33,716 bases of DNA from Ophiosphaerella korrae (Eukaryota; Ascomycota; Dothideomycetes; Pleosporales; Phaeosphaeriaceae), in contig JALNQF010000408.1 of the NCBI GenBank assembly GCA_028456385.1, positions 1 through 33,716 on the forward strand, given 5' to 3'. The translations under genes and the position numbers were made by a program. The notes under the pieces were generated by a model. That model was not told the origin of the DNA and searched no databases. It was given only the letters and a program-made list of their open reading frames with translations. Numbering within the stretch: the first letter of the stretch is position 1; every line of letters begins with the position of its first letter. Shown in pieces: positions 1 to 10,360 of the stretch.

Positions 1-1129
1 TAAGCTTTATACTTAAGAAAGTAGCTATCTTAGTTAAGTTTATATATAAAAACCTACTTTAGAGGTAGTAGCTAATTGCTTAATTATAAGCGCTCTATCT
101 CTTCCTAGGTACTAGCTACTAGTAGTATATTAATCTCTTTCTAAGCTACTTGTTTAAAGAGCTACCTATATAAGTATATATATAGGTACTTCTAATTCTA
201 TAGTAGTAGTAGTAGCTTATCTTAATATAGATAAGCTTATAGCTATAGCTATAGCTTAAGCTAAGTAGCTACTATAATTATAGCGTTTACTACAGCAAGC
301 TCTATATTTAGGTTATAGTCTATTAGTACTTATAAGAGTAGCTTATCTAGTATACTACTCTATTTACTCTACTTAGGTTTATATAATAATAAGTAAGCGC
401 TTAAGCTTTTAGCGCTATTATTTAGCTTGTTATTTTAGAGTCTTTAGCTTAATTACGTTAGTGCTAGCTATTACTAGCGTATATACTACTAATAAGCTCT
501 AACTATATTATTTAGAGCTATATAAGATATAGCTACTTAATAAGAGATAGTATCTACTTTATTTAGAGCTATAGAAGCTATAGCTACTTAAGGAGAGGTA
601 GTTTAATAAGTAGCTATTTAATAAGTCGAACTCTTATCTATTAGCTACTCTAAGGCGCTCGCTTCTCTAGTTAATTATAATTTCTAAGAGCTTTTAGATA
701 CTTTGCTATATTAATTTCTATAATTAATATTAGTACCTATATACTAAACTCTTCTAGGTTTAGGTGTTTACTTTAGAGTTTAAAGGCTACTAAGCTTAGG
801 TTACTCTATATAGATTCTATATAGTTTACTAGCTAAGCTTACTACCTATATAAGATCTACTCCTTATTCTACTAAGATAGCTAGCTAGCTAGCCTAGCTT
901 TTAGTATTACGTAAAGCTCTACTCTTTAGATTTTGCTCTAGGTGCTTACCTTACTAGTTACTTTCTAGGATTTAAGCTACTTTATAGAGCTAGTTATATA
1001 TATTATCTTAGGTCTCTCTTATATTGCGCGCTATATCTTTATATAATACGTTAATAAGTTTTTAAATCTCTAGCTTTAAAAGCTCTTAATAAGCTTTACT
1101 CCTCTTATTATAGAAGAGCTACTTATTAA

Positions 1130-2110
1130 ATATTATATTACACGTTGTAATTACCTAATCTAATTCTAGGACCTATATCCTATATATATTAGATACTCTA
1201 TATCCTACTAGATATCTAATATAGCTCTAAGGGCTTATTTTAAAGCCTCTCTTATTACGCCTAGCTACTTACTCCTTATTAAGTAGATATACGTAGTAGC
1301 TATAAGTATATACTCTACTCTAATCTAGCTAAAGGTCTACTATAGTAGCTCTTACTTGCTTAGGCTAATAGTATCTAAAGTACTATCTAAACTAGCTATT
1401 AAGCACTATATTAGGAGCTTATATATTATAAGTATAGCTTAGGCTTATATTATATAGCTACGTAGCTACCTCTACTATCTCTAGCTAGAGCCTTTCTAGT
1501 AGGTTAGTACTTATCCTTATCTTAATTACTTTTATTATTATTTCTTAACTAGCTCTCTTAGCTCCTCTATTTAGCTTGTACGTATATACTAGAGTACTCT
1601 TAACTATAATTCTTTCTTATTTAGCTTAAATCTAGAAGCGCGTCTTACCTTTCTATAAGAGCGTTACTACTTTATTATCTTACTAGAGTATATATATATA
1701 GAGCTTATAGCGCGTTAGTAGTAGCTTTATAAAGCTTTTAAATACTCTTATTATCTCTTAAAGTATTTTACTTTATAATAAGTAGGTATAGAGCTTACTA
1801 CTATACTTATACTTAAGTAGTATAGTCTAAACTTCTCTAAAGTAGCTAGTAGGTATATTAAATAGGTTTTACGCTACTCGCTAGTATAGGCGTAAAGCTC
1901 TCTTTCTAGGCTACTTTAAGATAACTTACTTAGCGTACGCTATTAAGTAATACTTGTACTTAATACGTACTATCCTATTAATACGCACGTTTTTTGCGCT
2001 TGTTACTAGCGCTCGCAGTACTTCTAGTCTAAGATAACTAGCTCTAGCGTACTAGAGCTCCTCTAAGTTACTTCTAGGCGTTATACGCTATAAGTTAAGC
2101 TAGTAATTAA
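1130..2110 (-). pseudogene. Copia integrase remnant (GAG-pre-integrase, catalytic core, C-terminal part)
   Basis: On the minus strand one frame gives a run of copia integrase landmarks in order: LEVLRALVTSAKNVRI near 1980-2030 (GAG-pre-integrase type), IIRVFKSFIKLLLTRYKL (the stretch between the first two catalytic acids), VYTYKLNRGAKRA near 1580 (usual NG.AERA), then RATIVDL, YLVGYRVSNIYRI and VITTCNIIFNK near 1140-1350. Catalytic acids are altered: the DLF-type aspartate reads N and the GAERA glutamate reads K, both G-to-A changes expected from RIP. Many stops sit at probable W, R or Q codons. The order of domains and this wording fit fungal copia elements well. It cannot encode a working enzyme. 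Confidence 0.78.
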
Positions 2111-2594
2111 CTTAATTACCTTAAGTTACGCTTATAATAGTTAGATAAAACGCAATAGGCTTGTATTTAATAAAAGTAAGGTTATGTTTACGTATTAGCG
2201 TCGCTAGTACAATACTCTCTACTAGCGTTCCTATTCTTAGAGTTACGTTAAAACCTTAATACTATACTCTAGCTTACTATAATTAAGCTTTAGATACTAT
2301 ATTAATATAAAATCCTTTAACTACTACTACTTTATAAAGTACAAGATTCTCTATATACTTACTATAAGTACTATTTAGAACGTTCTTAAAAATTTAAGTA
2401 CTTTTACTAAGTATTAGAAACGCTTATATACTTACTTCTACGTAGCTTACGCCTTTTACTCTTATAAAGGAGCCTAGTTCTATAAGACTTATTAAGTTAA
2501 CTAAGTAGAGAGTAGCTCTATTATCAAGTATAGTACTCTTAGAGAGTAGGTAAGTATTAAAATCTAGCGTTAAGTAGGCTCTAAGAGTAGGCTT

Positions 2595-2648
2595 AATAAG
2601 TTTACCTAAGTTAATAAGCGTGCCTAGGTTAATAAATATACCTAGGTT
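2595..2648. repeat. Three 18-bp tandem units inside the copia internal region
   Basis: Units start at 2595, 2613 and 2631, each beginning AATAA and ending CCTA(A/G)GTT, with a partial fourth at 2649. Eighteen bases is six codons; on the minus strand one frame reads LINLG plus one variable residue per unit, so it may be a short peptide repeat between gag and integrase. Confidence 0.6.
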
Positions 2649-2799
2649 AATAAGTACTGCGTTTAGCTAGCCTAGATAGGCTAGAGCCTTTAATTTAACT
2701 AACTCTAAGCTAGCTTTAACTAGTTCCTAAGAGGGACTAGCTTACTTTTAAGTTACTAGGGTTTTAACTACTATAAAGCGTAGCTTATCTAAATAAGCC

Positions 2800-3530
2800 T
2801 ATATTTTTACTTTTCTATTATCGTCTATTTTAAATAGACTACCTATAAGTACTACTTATATCTATCTATAATCTTATAGCTTCTAGTAGTAAGCTTAGCT
2901 ATATAGGTAGTTATATTTTAAGTTAGAGTTTAATACTTATAGCTTAGATCTTCTAAATATTATAAATACGCTAGCTCTTTAATTAGTAGTTTAGAGCTTA
3001 TACTCTTATAATAGAGCTAAGTAGATACTACTAATTTACTTTAGCGTAAGTACTTTTAAGCTAAGGACTAAGCTCTAGATTACTAATTAGCTTATTATCT
3101 AAGCCTAGTCTAGAGCTAGCTTTAGCGTTAACGCCTCTAGGAAATCTTATACTATAAGTTTACCTATTACCTCTATAATATTATACGCGATTATACGCTA
3201 ATATAAGCGTAGCTACTTATTATACTAGAGCTCTAGTAATTAGCGTCCTTAGCAAGCCTTCTATAGATAGGCTTAGTATTAAGCTTAGATAAGATTACTA
3301 GCGCTAGTATTAGATAGGGCTAGTAAGCTCTTTAGCGTTTAGATAAGCTCTTGTAACGTAGCTTTATTATTTATAAGTAGAGTTATCTTAGCTATTACTA
3401 GATAGCTTAAATTAACTATAGCGTTTACCTAGGCACTTAGAGCTCTAAGGCGTACTATTCGCGATACCTAGGTATCTTTTATAGCTTAGTATTTCTCTAT
3501 TGCAAGCTTATAGGTAGCTACCTCTTCTAC
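2800..3530 (-). pseudogene. Copia gag-like region, heavily RIP-mutated
   Basis: This is the internal sequence directly after the 5' LTR of the minus-strand copia element, where gag belongs. It is shared at nucleotide level with 32935-33716 on the plus strand, including a segment with a GTTAATT(T/G)AAGCTAT match and several longer blocks down to about 2800. I could not find a clean reading frame because stops are too frequent, so the gag call rests on position, not on motifs. Confidence 0.45.
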
Positions 3531-3565
3531 TATTACTAGGCTCTTTAGTTTAAGTTAAACTAGTT

Positions 3566-4035
3566 TGTTAGTATAGATATTAGGGATATTATTAGCTTCT
3601 AGATTAACAAGCTACTAAATACCTAGCTTAAGAGCGTTATAGTAGAGTTATATAAACTATACTAGCTATTATAAGCGCTTGTTAAGTAGGGTAGTACCTT
3701 TATTAAGTAGAGTAATCTTACTATAAGATATTGTAAGCGATTAAGTAATAGATAAGATAAGATAGGATAGGATAGGTTAGGATAAGAGTATACTAAGCTC
3801 GCGATCTCTTACTATAGTATACAAGATAGAACTATTAAGTAATTTTTAGCGCTAGGCTTATAACTATTATAAGATACAAGCTTAGGAATAAGTAAGAGAT
3901 AATTATTAATTAAAGAGCTATCTAAGCTAAGCTACTTATATATAGTAGAGTAGCTTAAATAGCTTATATAGCTTACTTACTACTATAGGCTTACTTAAAT
4001 TATATAGAGTAGAGCTCTAACTTACAATAATAGCA
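3566..4035 (-). repeat. 5' LTR of left copia element
   Basis: On the minus strand the repeat begins TGCTATTATTGTAAG at 4035 and ends CTATACTAACA at 3566, giving TG...CA ends, 470 bp. The same sequence occurs at 32524-32899 on the plus strand, shorter by roughly 94 bp because of at least two internal gaps. A pentanucleotide tract lies inside at 3751-3788. Confidence 0.65.
3751..3788. repeat. GATAA/GATAG pentanucleotide tract
   Basis: Seven to eight consecutive 5-bp units of the type GATAA or GATAG lie within the left copia LTR. The matching part of the right LTR is degraded, so the tract probably predates the mutation of this copy or expanded only here. Confidence 0.7.
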
Positions 4036-4866
4036 CTATAAAACGTAAAACTACTAGTATATAAAGTAGATACCTATAAAGAATAAAAAGACTAAAAAGT
4101 AAAAAAGATTTTATAGCACTAATTCTATAATAAAAGAAATTACTATCTATTAAAATAGATAAGTATAGATAAGAAAGGAAAACTATAGAAAGATATATAG
4201 GAACTAGAGGATAACCTTAGTTACTCTAAGAAACTAGAAGACTTCTAACGCTAAAATCCTCTAAGCTATTTAGTAGTAAATAAAGAAGACTTACGTTACT
4301 AGTAATAGATAAAGAAGCGTTAGACGCGCTTAATATAGTAAGAGCTAGAGTAGCCTTTACTATAGCTTTAAAGTCTAGCTTAAATTCTAAAAGAGTAGAC
4401 TATTTAATAAACTTCTTATTATTTAAAGCCTTTATCTTATAAAGATAAACTAAATAGGTATAATTCTTTACTTATATACTTAGAATCTAGTTATATTTTT
4501 TTTAGCCTCTATAATCTATAATAATAGTGTTTCTTAAGCGTAGTTAATAGCTCTCTCTATTATAAATAAGTATAGATACGTAAATAAGTTATAAGATAAG
4601 TAAGTATTAGTATAAATATATACTTTATAAGCTTTACTATACTTTAAAGAGAGATAAACTAATAAAGAGTTTAAAGACTTATAATAAGAATAAGAGAATA
4701 TTATAATACTATAGCGTAATACGTAATCTACTAACTAAAGATAATAAAGAGTAGATTTAGTAGGTATAGAGAAGAAAGATAAAGAACTTAATATTAATAA
4801 AGAAACTAGATTAATAACTTTAGCCTTAAGATAGAAAAATAAGAGCTTACTTAAAGAGAGGAATAG
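4036..4866 (+). pseudogene. Chromovirus copy C: chromodomain end of pol and post-chromodomain region
   Basis: The plus strand gives the end of a Ty3 integrase with chromodomain: LVYKVDTYKE, then NYYLLK and ISIDKKGKL, then ELEDNLSYSKKLEDF at about 4205-4245, with TAG where chromodomain tryptophans belong. It is homologous to 26960-27170 of copy B but clearly more divergent. After the chromodomain, 4246-4866 matches the post-chromodomain region of copies A and B, including NINKETRLITLAL near 4790-4830. Chromodomain and this later segment are in different frames here, so at least one indel has occurred. The 5' part of the element is cut off by the copia insertion and should lie left of the window. 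Confidence 0.8.
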
Positions 4867-5329
4867 TATTATAGGTATAACAAGAGAAATTAAAATAGAA
4901 CTAATTAGTCCTAACTTAGGTACTAATAAAGTATAAGATAAGTAGGGTAGTAACTTAGATTAAGAAGTAAATTACAACCTAAATACCTAACACGAAGTAA
5001 TCTATAAATACGTACAATAGATTAAGAGTAATCTATAGGCACGTATAATAGATTAGAGTAATCTATAATTATATATAATAGATTAAGGTAATCTATAGAG
5101 GTGTATAATAGATTAGTAAAAGTATATAGTAATAGCTATATATATTACTAGGATAATATTAGTAATCTAATCTCTAACTAAGAGCGACAATACATTAATA
5201 TTGCGAGAATTATTCTATTCTTTTATAAGTTTATTACTTAATTACAACACGCACTTTAGTTATTAACTTTCGGTCTACTATACTCCCTCCTTAGGCGCTT
5301 AGTAGTTAACGACTAGGCAGCCCGTTATA
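4867..5329 (+). repeat. 3' LTR of chromovirus copy C
   Basis: It begins at a RIP-altered TGTTATAGGT-type end and ends at CCCGTTATA (expected ...GTTACA), 463 bp. The first about 110 bp align with the LTRs of copies A and B, including CTAATTAGTCCTAACTTAGG. The rest diverges, with its own palindromic tandem repeat at 4997-5116. The partner LTR is outside the window, so a target-site duplication cannot be tested. Confidence 0.7.
4997..5116. repeat. Four about 30-bp tandem units with internal dyad symmetry
   Basis: Units start at 4997, 5028, 5058 and 5088 and are 31, 30, 30 and 29 bp. Each opens GTAATCTATA and closes ATAGATTA or similar, so each can fold on itself (AATCTAT against ATAGATT) around a variable middle. 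The repeat lies inside the copy C LTR. Confidence 0.85.
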
Positions 5330-6208
5330 TACTTGCAATTTTTTAGCCTATTTTTAATTATTACTAGTATTATAGGCTATATAAAAAAAATTAGCTAACA
5401 TAAAATTAATCTTTAATATAACAAATATTTTATATTATTTTACTAGAATTTTAAGTCTAAAGCCTATACTAAAATAATTAGTTGAAAAAATGTGTAATTA
5501 CTTATCTCGAATGAGTAATTACTCAAAAGTTGCAAACCTGATATTGGCTAAGAGGCCCACGAACAACTCCCTTCTTGTGGTAGAGTAACTGAGCCAATAG
5601 GGTTTAATCGGCCAAGACGAGAATCCACTTAGGTAAATTTCCCTCATAGCTTCTTACGCGAGCTCACTTTGTAACAGGCCATGGGATATTTTCTGTCGCT
5701 TCATCCGATACTGAAGAGTAAGCTCTCTAATGCCATTAAAATTTAGCTCTGAAATCTATAAGGAAATACCTATGTAGACTTAGCATTTCTTCCATCAGCT
5801 TAATTTTGAGTCAGAACGCTGGGTATCTGTTAGCAGAAGGTAGCCCGAGGTGGCAGTGTCCACGCATACGACCCTAGTATGATATTGCATCGTCTTATGG
5901 TGCTACCAACGAACCAACAAGATGGTATAATCCTAGGTTTAATTGATATCATGCCTGCTTTGAATAGCATATTAGCAACACTTTCTACTGCATTTCCGAG
6001 CGGTGATATCACTCCACTAACTCCAGACACTTTCCTTGTGATATCTAGCGTGTTAAATCGCATGTAGAAAGCAGTAGATTGCCTTCGAGTAACTATATAT
6101 ACTACTCGTCATTCAAGAAGACGGTCAAATTCACATTGCTGTTGCATTTATCCAAACTCTTGACACATAATCCACGAATAGGCCTGTTACTCTCTGAACT
6201 TGGCAAAA
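5330..6208. other. Left edge of the base-balanced island; no convincing gene
   Basis: AT-rich sequence continues to about 5500 and then gives way to balanced sequence with normal CA and TG. A perfect 12-bp palindrome, GAGTAATTACTC, sits at 5513-5524 on this edge. Short open frames exist on both strands around 5830-6067, but none is recognisable and each is the mirror of the other. A CTATATATA stretch at 6093-6101, about 107 bp before the monooxygenase start, could be a TATA-like element, which is weakly supported. Confidence 0.5.
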
Positions 6209-7619
6209 ATGTCCTTCAACACCAGCCCCAAATCGAAACTTCGCGTTGCCATTATCGGTGGTGGGATTGCTGGCCTTTCTATGGCTGCATTCTTGCGAAA
6301 GCATTCCCAGTATAGTGTGACGGTCTATGAGCGCCGAGAAGCAGACTTCAAGGAGTCCTCGGCGGCAATTGGCATGCGGAGCAACGGCATCTCTATCGCG
6401 AAGCAGATAGGCATTAGCAGGGAAGAAATCCGGGCTGTTATTGGGGCCGGATATCGGACGTATAACCTCCAAGAGGAAGAGATGAGTAAATCTCTGGTTG
6501 GTGATGGGCCCGACGGTGATGGTGCGTTGTGGTTTGTATTCAGGCAGGATCTCAAAGATGCGTTATTGCAAAAGGTGACGACTAAGCATGGGGAAGGTGT
6601 GCCGATTAAGGTGTTATACGGTACTCATGTTACTCGCGTTGAGCCAGAAACTGGGGTGGTTCAACTTGCAGATGGAACATGTGTCGAGGTGGACTTGATT
6701 GTCGGTGAGTAGACAAATGTTACGCCAGATAAGAGATTAGAACTGACCAATACTTCACGTTAGGCGCGGATGGAATCCACTCCAAAGTACGCAGACACGT
6801 CATACCACAGTCGCATCCAGAGCCTACCCCCTGTGGCCTGTCTGTGTACCGGTTTATTCTCCCTATGTCCGCGGTCAAGGAAGCAATCGGGTCCGGCGAG
6901 CAAATGCCAGCCATGTACAATTACGACGATGGAACATTTGTCGCCATTATTGCAGCGGGTGATGAAGATAATCGACATGTAGTCATGTACCCCTGCCGCG
7001 CGCATGAACAAATGAACATTGCATGCGCGGTATCCGACTCGAGCCTCAGGAACCCTGCCGAGCTTGAGTACTCTTGGAATGCCAGGGGTAGTGTTGATGA
7101 AATGGTGAACGGGATCGGAGGATTCCCTGAATGGCTCAGACGGGTATTTCGGTATGTGATAAGCATCCTTTTCTTCACAGTCCAGTTCGATTAACGTATT
7201 ATGCGGCTAGACGTACCCCCCAGGTCGAACTCTTTCAAGTGCGAGATCAAGAACCGTTACCGACATACGTCAACGGTCGGACCGTACTGATTGGGGATGC
7301 CGCCCACGCGATGGTGCCATACCAGGGCCAGGGTGCGAATCAAGCGCTGGAAGACGTAGAGGGGCTCAATGTTCTCCTGGCGGATACCGTGGAGCGCGAC
7401 GGCATTCCCAGTCTCTTGCAGGTCTGGGACAGCATCCGCCGGCCGCGAGCATCAGAAATTCAACGAGGGTCGCGCCGTTCACAGGGCAAGATTGCATCCA
7501 AGGAGGCGACTGAGGCCATCTTGTCAGTAAAGCCACATGTGAGCATGAAAGACGCGCTTGCGCAGTTGAGAAAGCAGTCAGAGCCTGGCATGGAGACAGG
7601 AAGCATCGGTAGGAGCTAG
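6209..7619 (+). CDS. FAD-dependent monooxygenase (group A, salicylate-hydroxylase-like), 3 exons
   Basis: Exons 6209-6704, 6764-7151 and 7211-7619 join in frame to 430 residues. The start is ATG at 6209 (MSFNTSPKSK) with A at -3; the frame is open a little further upstream but without an ATG. Visible motifs are GGGIAG at residues 17-22 (Rossmann FAD binding), the DG motif GADGIHSKVR at about 166-175, and GDAAHAMVPYQGQGANQALEDV at about 323 onward, split here as GDAAHAM at 323-329 and GQGANQALED at 334-343. These mark the PF01494 family, which hydroxylates or epoxidises aromatic or isoprenoid substrates using NAD(P)H and O2. Length matches the family. No signal peptide is visible, so a cytosolic site is inferred. 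The substrate cannot be told. The MFS gene follows 1 kb downstream on the same strand. Codons look normal, with no RIP stops. Confidence 0.9.
6705..6763 (+). other. Intron 1 of the monooxygenase gene, 59 bp
   Basis: Donor GTGAGT at 6705, branch-like CTGAC within AACTGACC near 6743, acceptor TTAG ending 6763. Splicing restores the conserved DG motif (VG|ADGIHS), which supports both sites. Confidence 0.9.
7152..7210 (+). other. Intron 2 of the monooxygenase gene, 59 bp
   Basis: Donor GTATGT at 7152, TTAAC branch-like site near 7191, acceptor CTAG ending 7210. Joining gives WLRRVFR-RTPQVELFQ in frame. An alternative CACAG acceptor at 7180 would make a 29-bp intron, too short to be likely. Confidence 0.75.
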
Positions 7620-8638
7620 AGAGAAGGCAATCAGCAAGTTGAGGATTAGGAGCCTAATTTCGAATCGGACCGTATGTTGCTTTATGTGTGCCCTCTTGAA
7701 TAGGCTGCGGAAATCCCCTGCATGTTTTATGCCGGTTGAATAGTGAATACCTAGTGTGTAGAGCGTGGGGAGTTGGAAATAACATAACAAGATGCTGACT
7801 GACATGCTCCGCCATCATGCGGTGACGGCAGAGCGGCAAGGTTGCCAGCGTTGTTGATCCACTTGCTCCACAATCATACATGAGCAATGCATAGCGGTAC
7901 AAGGGGCCCTCCTGAACGGGCTGACGCGAGTGGCGGCTGCGGAAGTGCTGGCGATCTGTTATTTAAATTACTACGCAAAATAACACTTGATCACTACCAC
8001 ATGGACTAGTCGACTCTCGCAAAAATCACAGCCTAGCCGCACTAGTTGGGATAAAATACCCTAGCTTTGTAGTATTTAGCTGACAAATTCTGGTATAGTA
8101 TCTCGAATCTTCTCTACACGGGCATACGCACTGATGTTTTGCCACCCTCGGGTCAGTCCGTTCATGTAGCCCCCTTGTACCGGCAGCGCTGCATAAGCGA
8201 AGGATGCAGGTGGCGCTCATTCCGCGACGTTCGTTATTCCCGTTTGAACCCACGCCGGAGTCGGCGCTTTTTACACTCCGCTTCCGCCAAACGTGACAAA
8301 CCTTGGACCCCAGAAAGCGCTTCTTGGCCAACAGCAGAAACCATGGTCAAAGTCCCAGATTATTACTGGGCCTTGGGCGGTACCCTCCTGGCAGAAGTTT
8401 CCCTTGGCTTAGAAATCTCTTGGAATTTTCCTGCATCTTCACTCCGCCGCTTAGCCCTCCACTCCGTTTCTTACTCATTACTTTCCTTTCATAACCATTG
8501 GGCCCTTTGCGTGCCCTCTTCTGTTCATCACTCTAGCTAGTTATAATCATACTTACTTCATGGTCCAACTCAGCGTCGAGGTCCATCACTTCCTTCACTC
8601 CAGTACACAACCTTGACCAATCCAGTCCCTACCGTCCA
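7620..8638. promoter_or_regulatory. Intergenic region between monooxygenase and MFS genes
   Basis: No supportable gene lies here. The 3' part (about 8380-8600) is rich in C and T on the plus strand, as is common before fungal start codons, and probably holds the MFS promoter and 5' leader. A CCG-N4-CGG everted half-site pair lies at 8255-8264 within GCCGGAGTCGGC, of the kind some Zn(II)2Cys6 regulators bind. No functional evidence exists, so the site is only suggestive. Confidence 0.35.
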
Positions 8639-10360
8639 ATGTCCTCTCCAGTAGAGAATCTGCCAATTGGCCAGCCTGATGCCAACCCTAGTCCGGCAAG
8701 CACGCTCAACAGCCCTGCGAACCTCAGCCAAGATCTTGAGAAAGAACAGCCTCCTGCACAAGAACAAACTCAGGATGCCCTTGCAGCTGACTTGAAAAAT
8801 GGAACTCGAACAATCGTTGGAGTTAGGTGGTTCATCGTCTGCATCTCGCTCTACATCACCTGCTTCCTCTATGGCCTTGATACCACCATCGCAGCTGATA
8901 TACAAGGTCCCGTCATTGCTGCCTTTGGAAAAGTCGAGCAACTAGCCTGGATTGGTGCAGGTTTCCCTTTGGGTTCTGTTTGCGTCATCCTCCTGCTTGG
9001 ATCCTGTTTCAACACCTTCAACATGAAGTGGGTTTACGTCATTACCGTCGTGCTATTTGAGGTCGGTTCTGCTCTCTGCGGTGGCGCCCCCAATATGACA
9101 GCCTTGATCGTCGGTCGTGTCCTCGCCGGTGCTGGAGGAAGTGGTATCTACCTTGGCTCACTACAATACTTCACTGTAATGACCGTCGAGAAAGAGCGCG
9201 GATTTTACATGTCCTTGATTGGTGTCTTTTGGGGCCTTGGAGCTATTCTAGGACCTGTCATTGGTGGAGCTTTTGCTGTCTCGTCTGCAACCTGGCGCTG
9301 GGCATTTTACATCAACCTGGTTATTGGCGCCATATCAGCTCCAGCCTTCCTTCTATACCTTCCTCCCGTCCGCCCCATGCAGGGCATAAGCTTCTACGCT
9401 CGCCTAGTCACCATTGATTTCCTTGGTTTCATCCTTGGCGCCGGAATGTGGGTTGCCTTCCTCCTAGCCTTTACTATGGCCGGCGGCCAATGGCCATGGA
9501 AAGATGGGCGTACTATTGCAACCTTTGTTGTGTTTGGCGTCGTTCTCATATTATACGTACTCCAGCAGTACTTTGCCTTCTTCACCACAAACGACCGACG
9601 CGCTTTTCCTGTCCATCTGCTACGCAATCGTACTCATGTACTACTGTACGTTGTCACTGCCGCCGGTACTACTACGCTTTTTGTCGTTGTCTACTACATC
9701 CCTATCTACTTCCAGTTTGTCAACAACGACGAAGCGCTTATGGCCGCAGTTCGCTTACTTCCGTTCGTTGTTATCGGCGTCACAGTGAATCTTGTATCAG
9801 GAACCCTACTCCACTACATTAAGGTCTACATGATCCTCTTTATCATTGCCGGTGTGTTTCTAGTAGCTGGCGGCGGACCTCTAGTAGTGTTTCTCGATCC
9901 TAAATCCAGCACAGGCCTTATCTACGGCCTGACAATTATCGTTGCTGTTGGCACTGGTTTGTCTATGGTTACTGGCTACACAGTCGCAACGCTGGTCTCG
10001 GAGCCGGAGGATATTGGTCGTGCACTTAGCTTGCAGAACGTTGCACAAATCGGTGGCCAAGTTATTGCGCTAGCAGTTGCAGGCCAAGTTTACCAATCAA
10101 CGGCCGTTAAAAACCTGAAGGTAGCCCTTGCTGGCAATAACTTCGCGGATAAAGACATTCGAGGCGCGGTAGCAGGCGCACAGAGTGCCTTGCTGAAAGA
10201 GCTTCGCCCAGAGTTGAAAGCCAAGGCTATCGAAGCTATTACCCACGCTATGCAGATGACATTTGTGCTTGTTCCTGTCGCAGGAGGCGTTATGTTAATT
10301 GCTGCCCTGTGCATGAAGCGAGAAAAGCTTTTCGGAAAGGCTATCCATGCAGCTATGTAG
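8639..10360 (+). CDS. MFS drug-efflux-type transporter, DHA2-like, 14 membrane segments
   Basis: This is a single exon of 573 residues with its ATG at 8639. Residues 1-58 form a hydrophilic tail rich in P, Q, E and N, expected in the cytosol. Hydrophobic segments lie at about 60-82, 103-123, 130-150, 153-175, 188-210, 219-242, 258-280, 291-312, 335-357, 366-388, 395-415, 426-450, 466-486 and 538-557, fourteen in all. Family marks are LDTTIAADIQ at 80-89 (DHA2 LDxTI motif in segment 1), GRVLAGAGGSG at 159-169, the antiporter motif C GAILGPVIGG at 201-210, and WRWAFYINL at 219-227. Such proteins export small toxic or secreted compounds in exchange for protons across the plasma membrane. It lies about 1 kb after the monooxygenase on the same strand, so it may export that enzyme's product or substrate; this is inference. 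No frame damage. Confidence 0.93.
   Translation: MSSPVENLPIGQPDANPSPASTLNSPANLSQDLEKEQPPAQEQTQDALAADLKNGTRTIVGVRWFIVCISLYITCFLYGLDTTIAADIQGPVIAAFGKVEQLAWIGAGFPLGSVCVILLLGSCFNTFNMKWVYVITVVLFEVGSALCGGAPNMTALIVGRVLAGAGGSGIYLGSLQYFTVMTVEKERGFYMSLIGVFWGLGAILGPVIGGAFAVSSATWRWAFYINLVIGAISAPAFLLYLPPVRPMQGISFYARLVTIDFLGFILGAGMWVAFLLAFTMAGGQWPWKDGRTIATFVVFGVVLILYVLQQYFAFFTTNDRRAFPVHLLRNRTHVLLYVVTAAGTTTLFVVVYYIPIYFQFVNNDEALMAAVRLLPFVVIGVTVNLVSGTLLHYIKVYMILFIIAGVFLVAGGGPLVVFLDPKSSTGLIYGLTIIVAVGTGLSMVTGYTVATLVSEPEDIGRALSLQNVAQIGGQVIALAVAGQVYQSTAVKNLKVALAGNNFADKDIRGAVAGAQSALLKELRPELKAKAIEAITHAMQMTFVLVPVAGGVMLIAALCMKREKLFGKAIHAAM

Larger units (their letters stand above)
1..4035 (-). mobile_element. Ty1/copia-type LTR retrotransposon, RIP-mutated, 3' end outside window
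   Basis: This stretch is a decayed copia element read on the minus strand. Its 5' LTR is at 3566-4035, a gag-like region lies at about 2800-3530, and the integrase is at about 1130-2110. The reverse transcriptase and 3' LTR should lie toward and beyond position 1; I could not recognise RT motifs in 1-1100. CA/TG is almost absent and every frame is full of TAA/TAG. The first bases of the LTR interrupt the chromodomain region of chromovirus copy C, so this element inserted into copy C. A second copy of the family, in inverted orientation, begins at 32524 and matches this one through LTR and gag up to the window end. Confidence 0.8.

Noticed and set aside
5830..6067. Open frames of 62 codons (plus, 5879-6067) and 77 codons (minus, 5830-6063) upstream of the monooxygenase
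   Set aside because: They mirror each other, match no family I know, and the minus frame has no better support than the plus one. The plus frame (ending PLTPDTFLVISSVLNRM) might be a gene fragment, but nothing else supports it.
7152..7180. 29-bp intron ending at CACAG in the monooxygenase
   Set aside because: Below the usual minimum intron size, whereas the 59-bp alternative keeps the frame and equals intron 1 in length.
8139..8540. 133-codon plus-strand frame before the MFS gene
   Set aside because: Serine/leucine/arginine-rich chance frame in the C/T-rich promoter region, without motifs.
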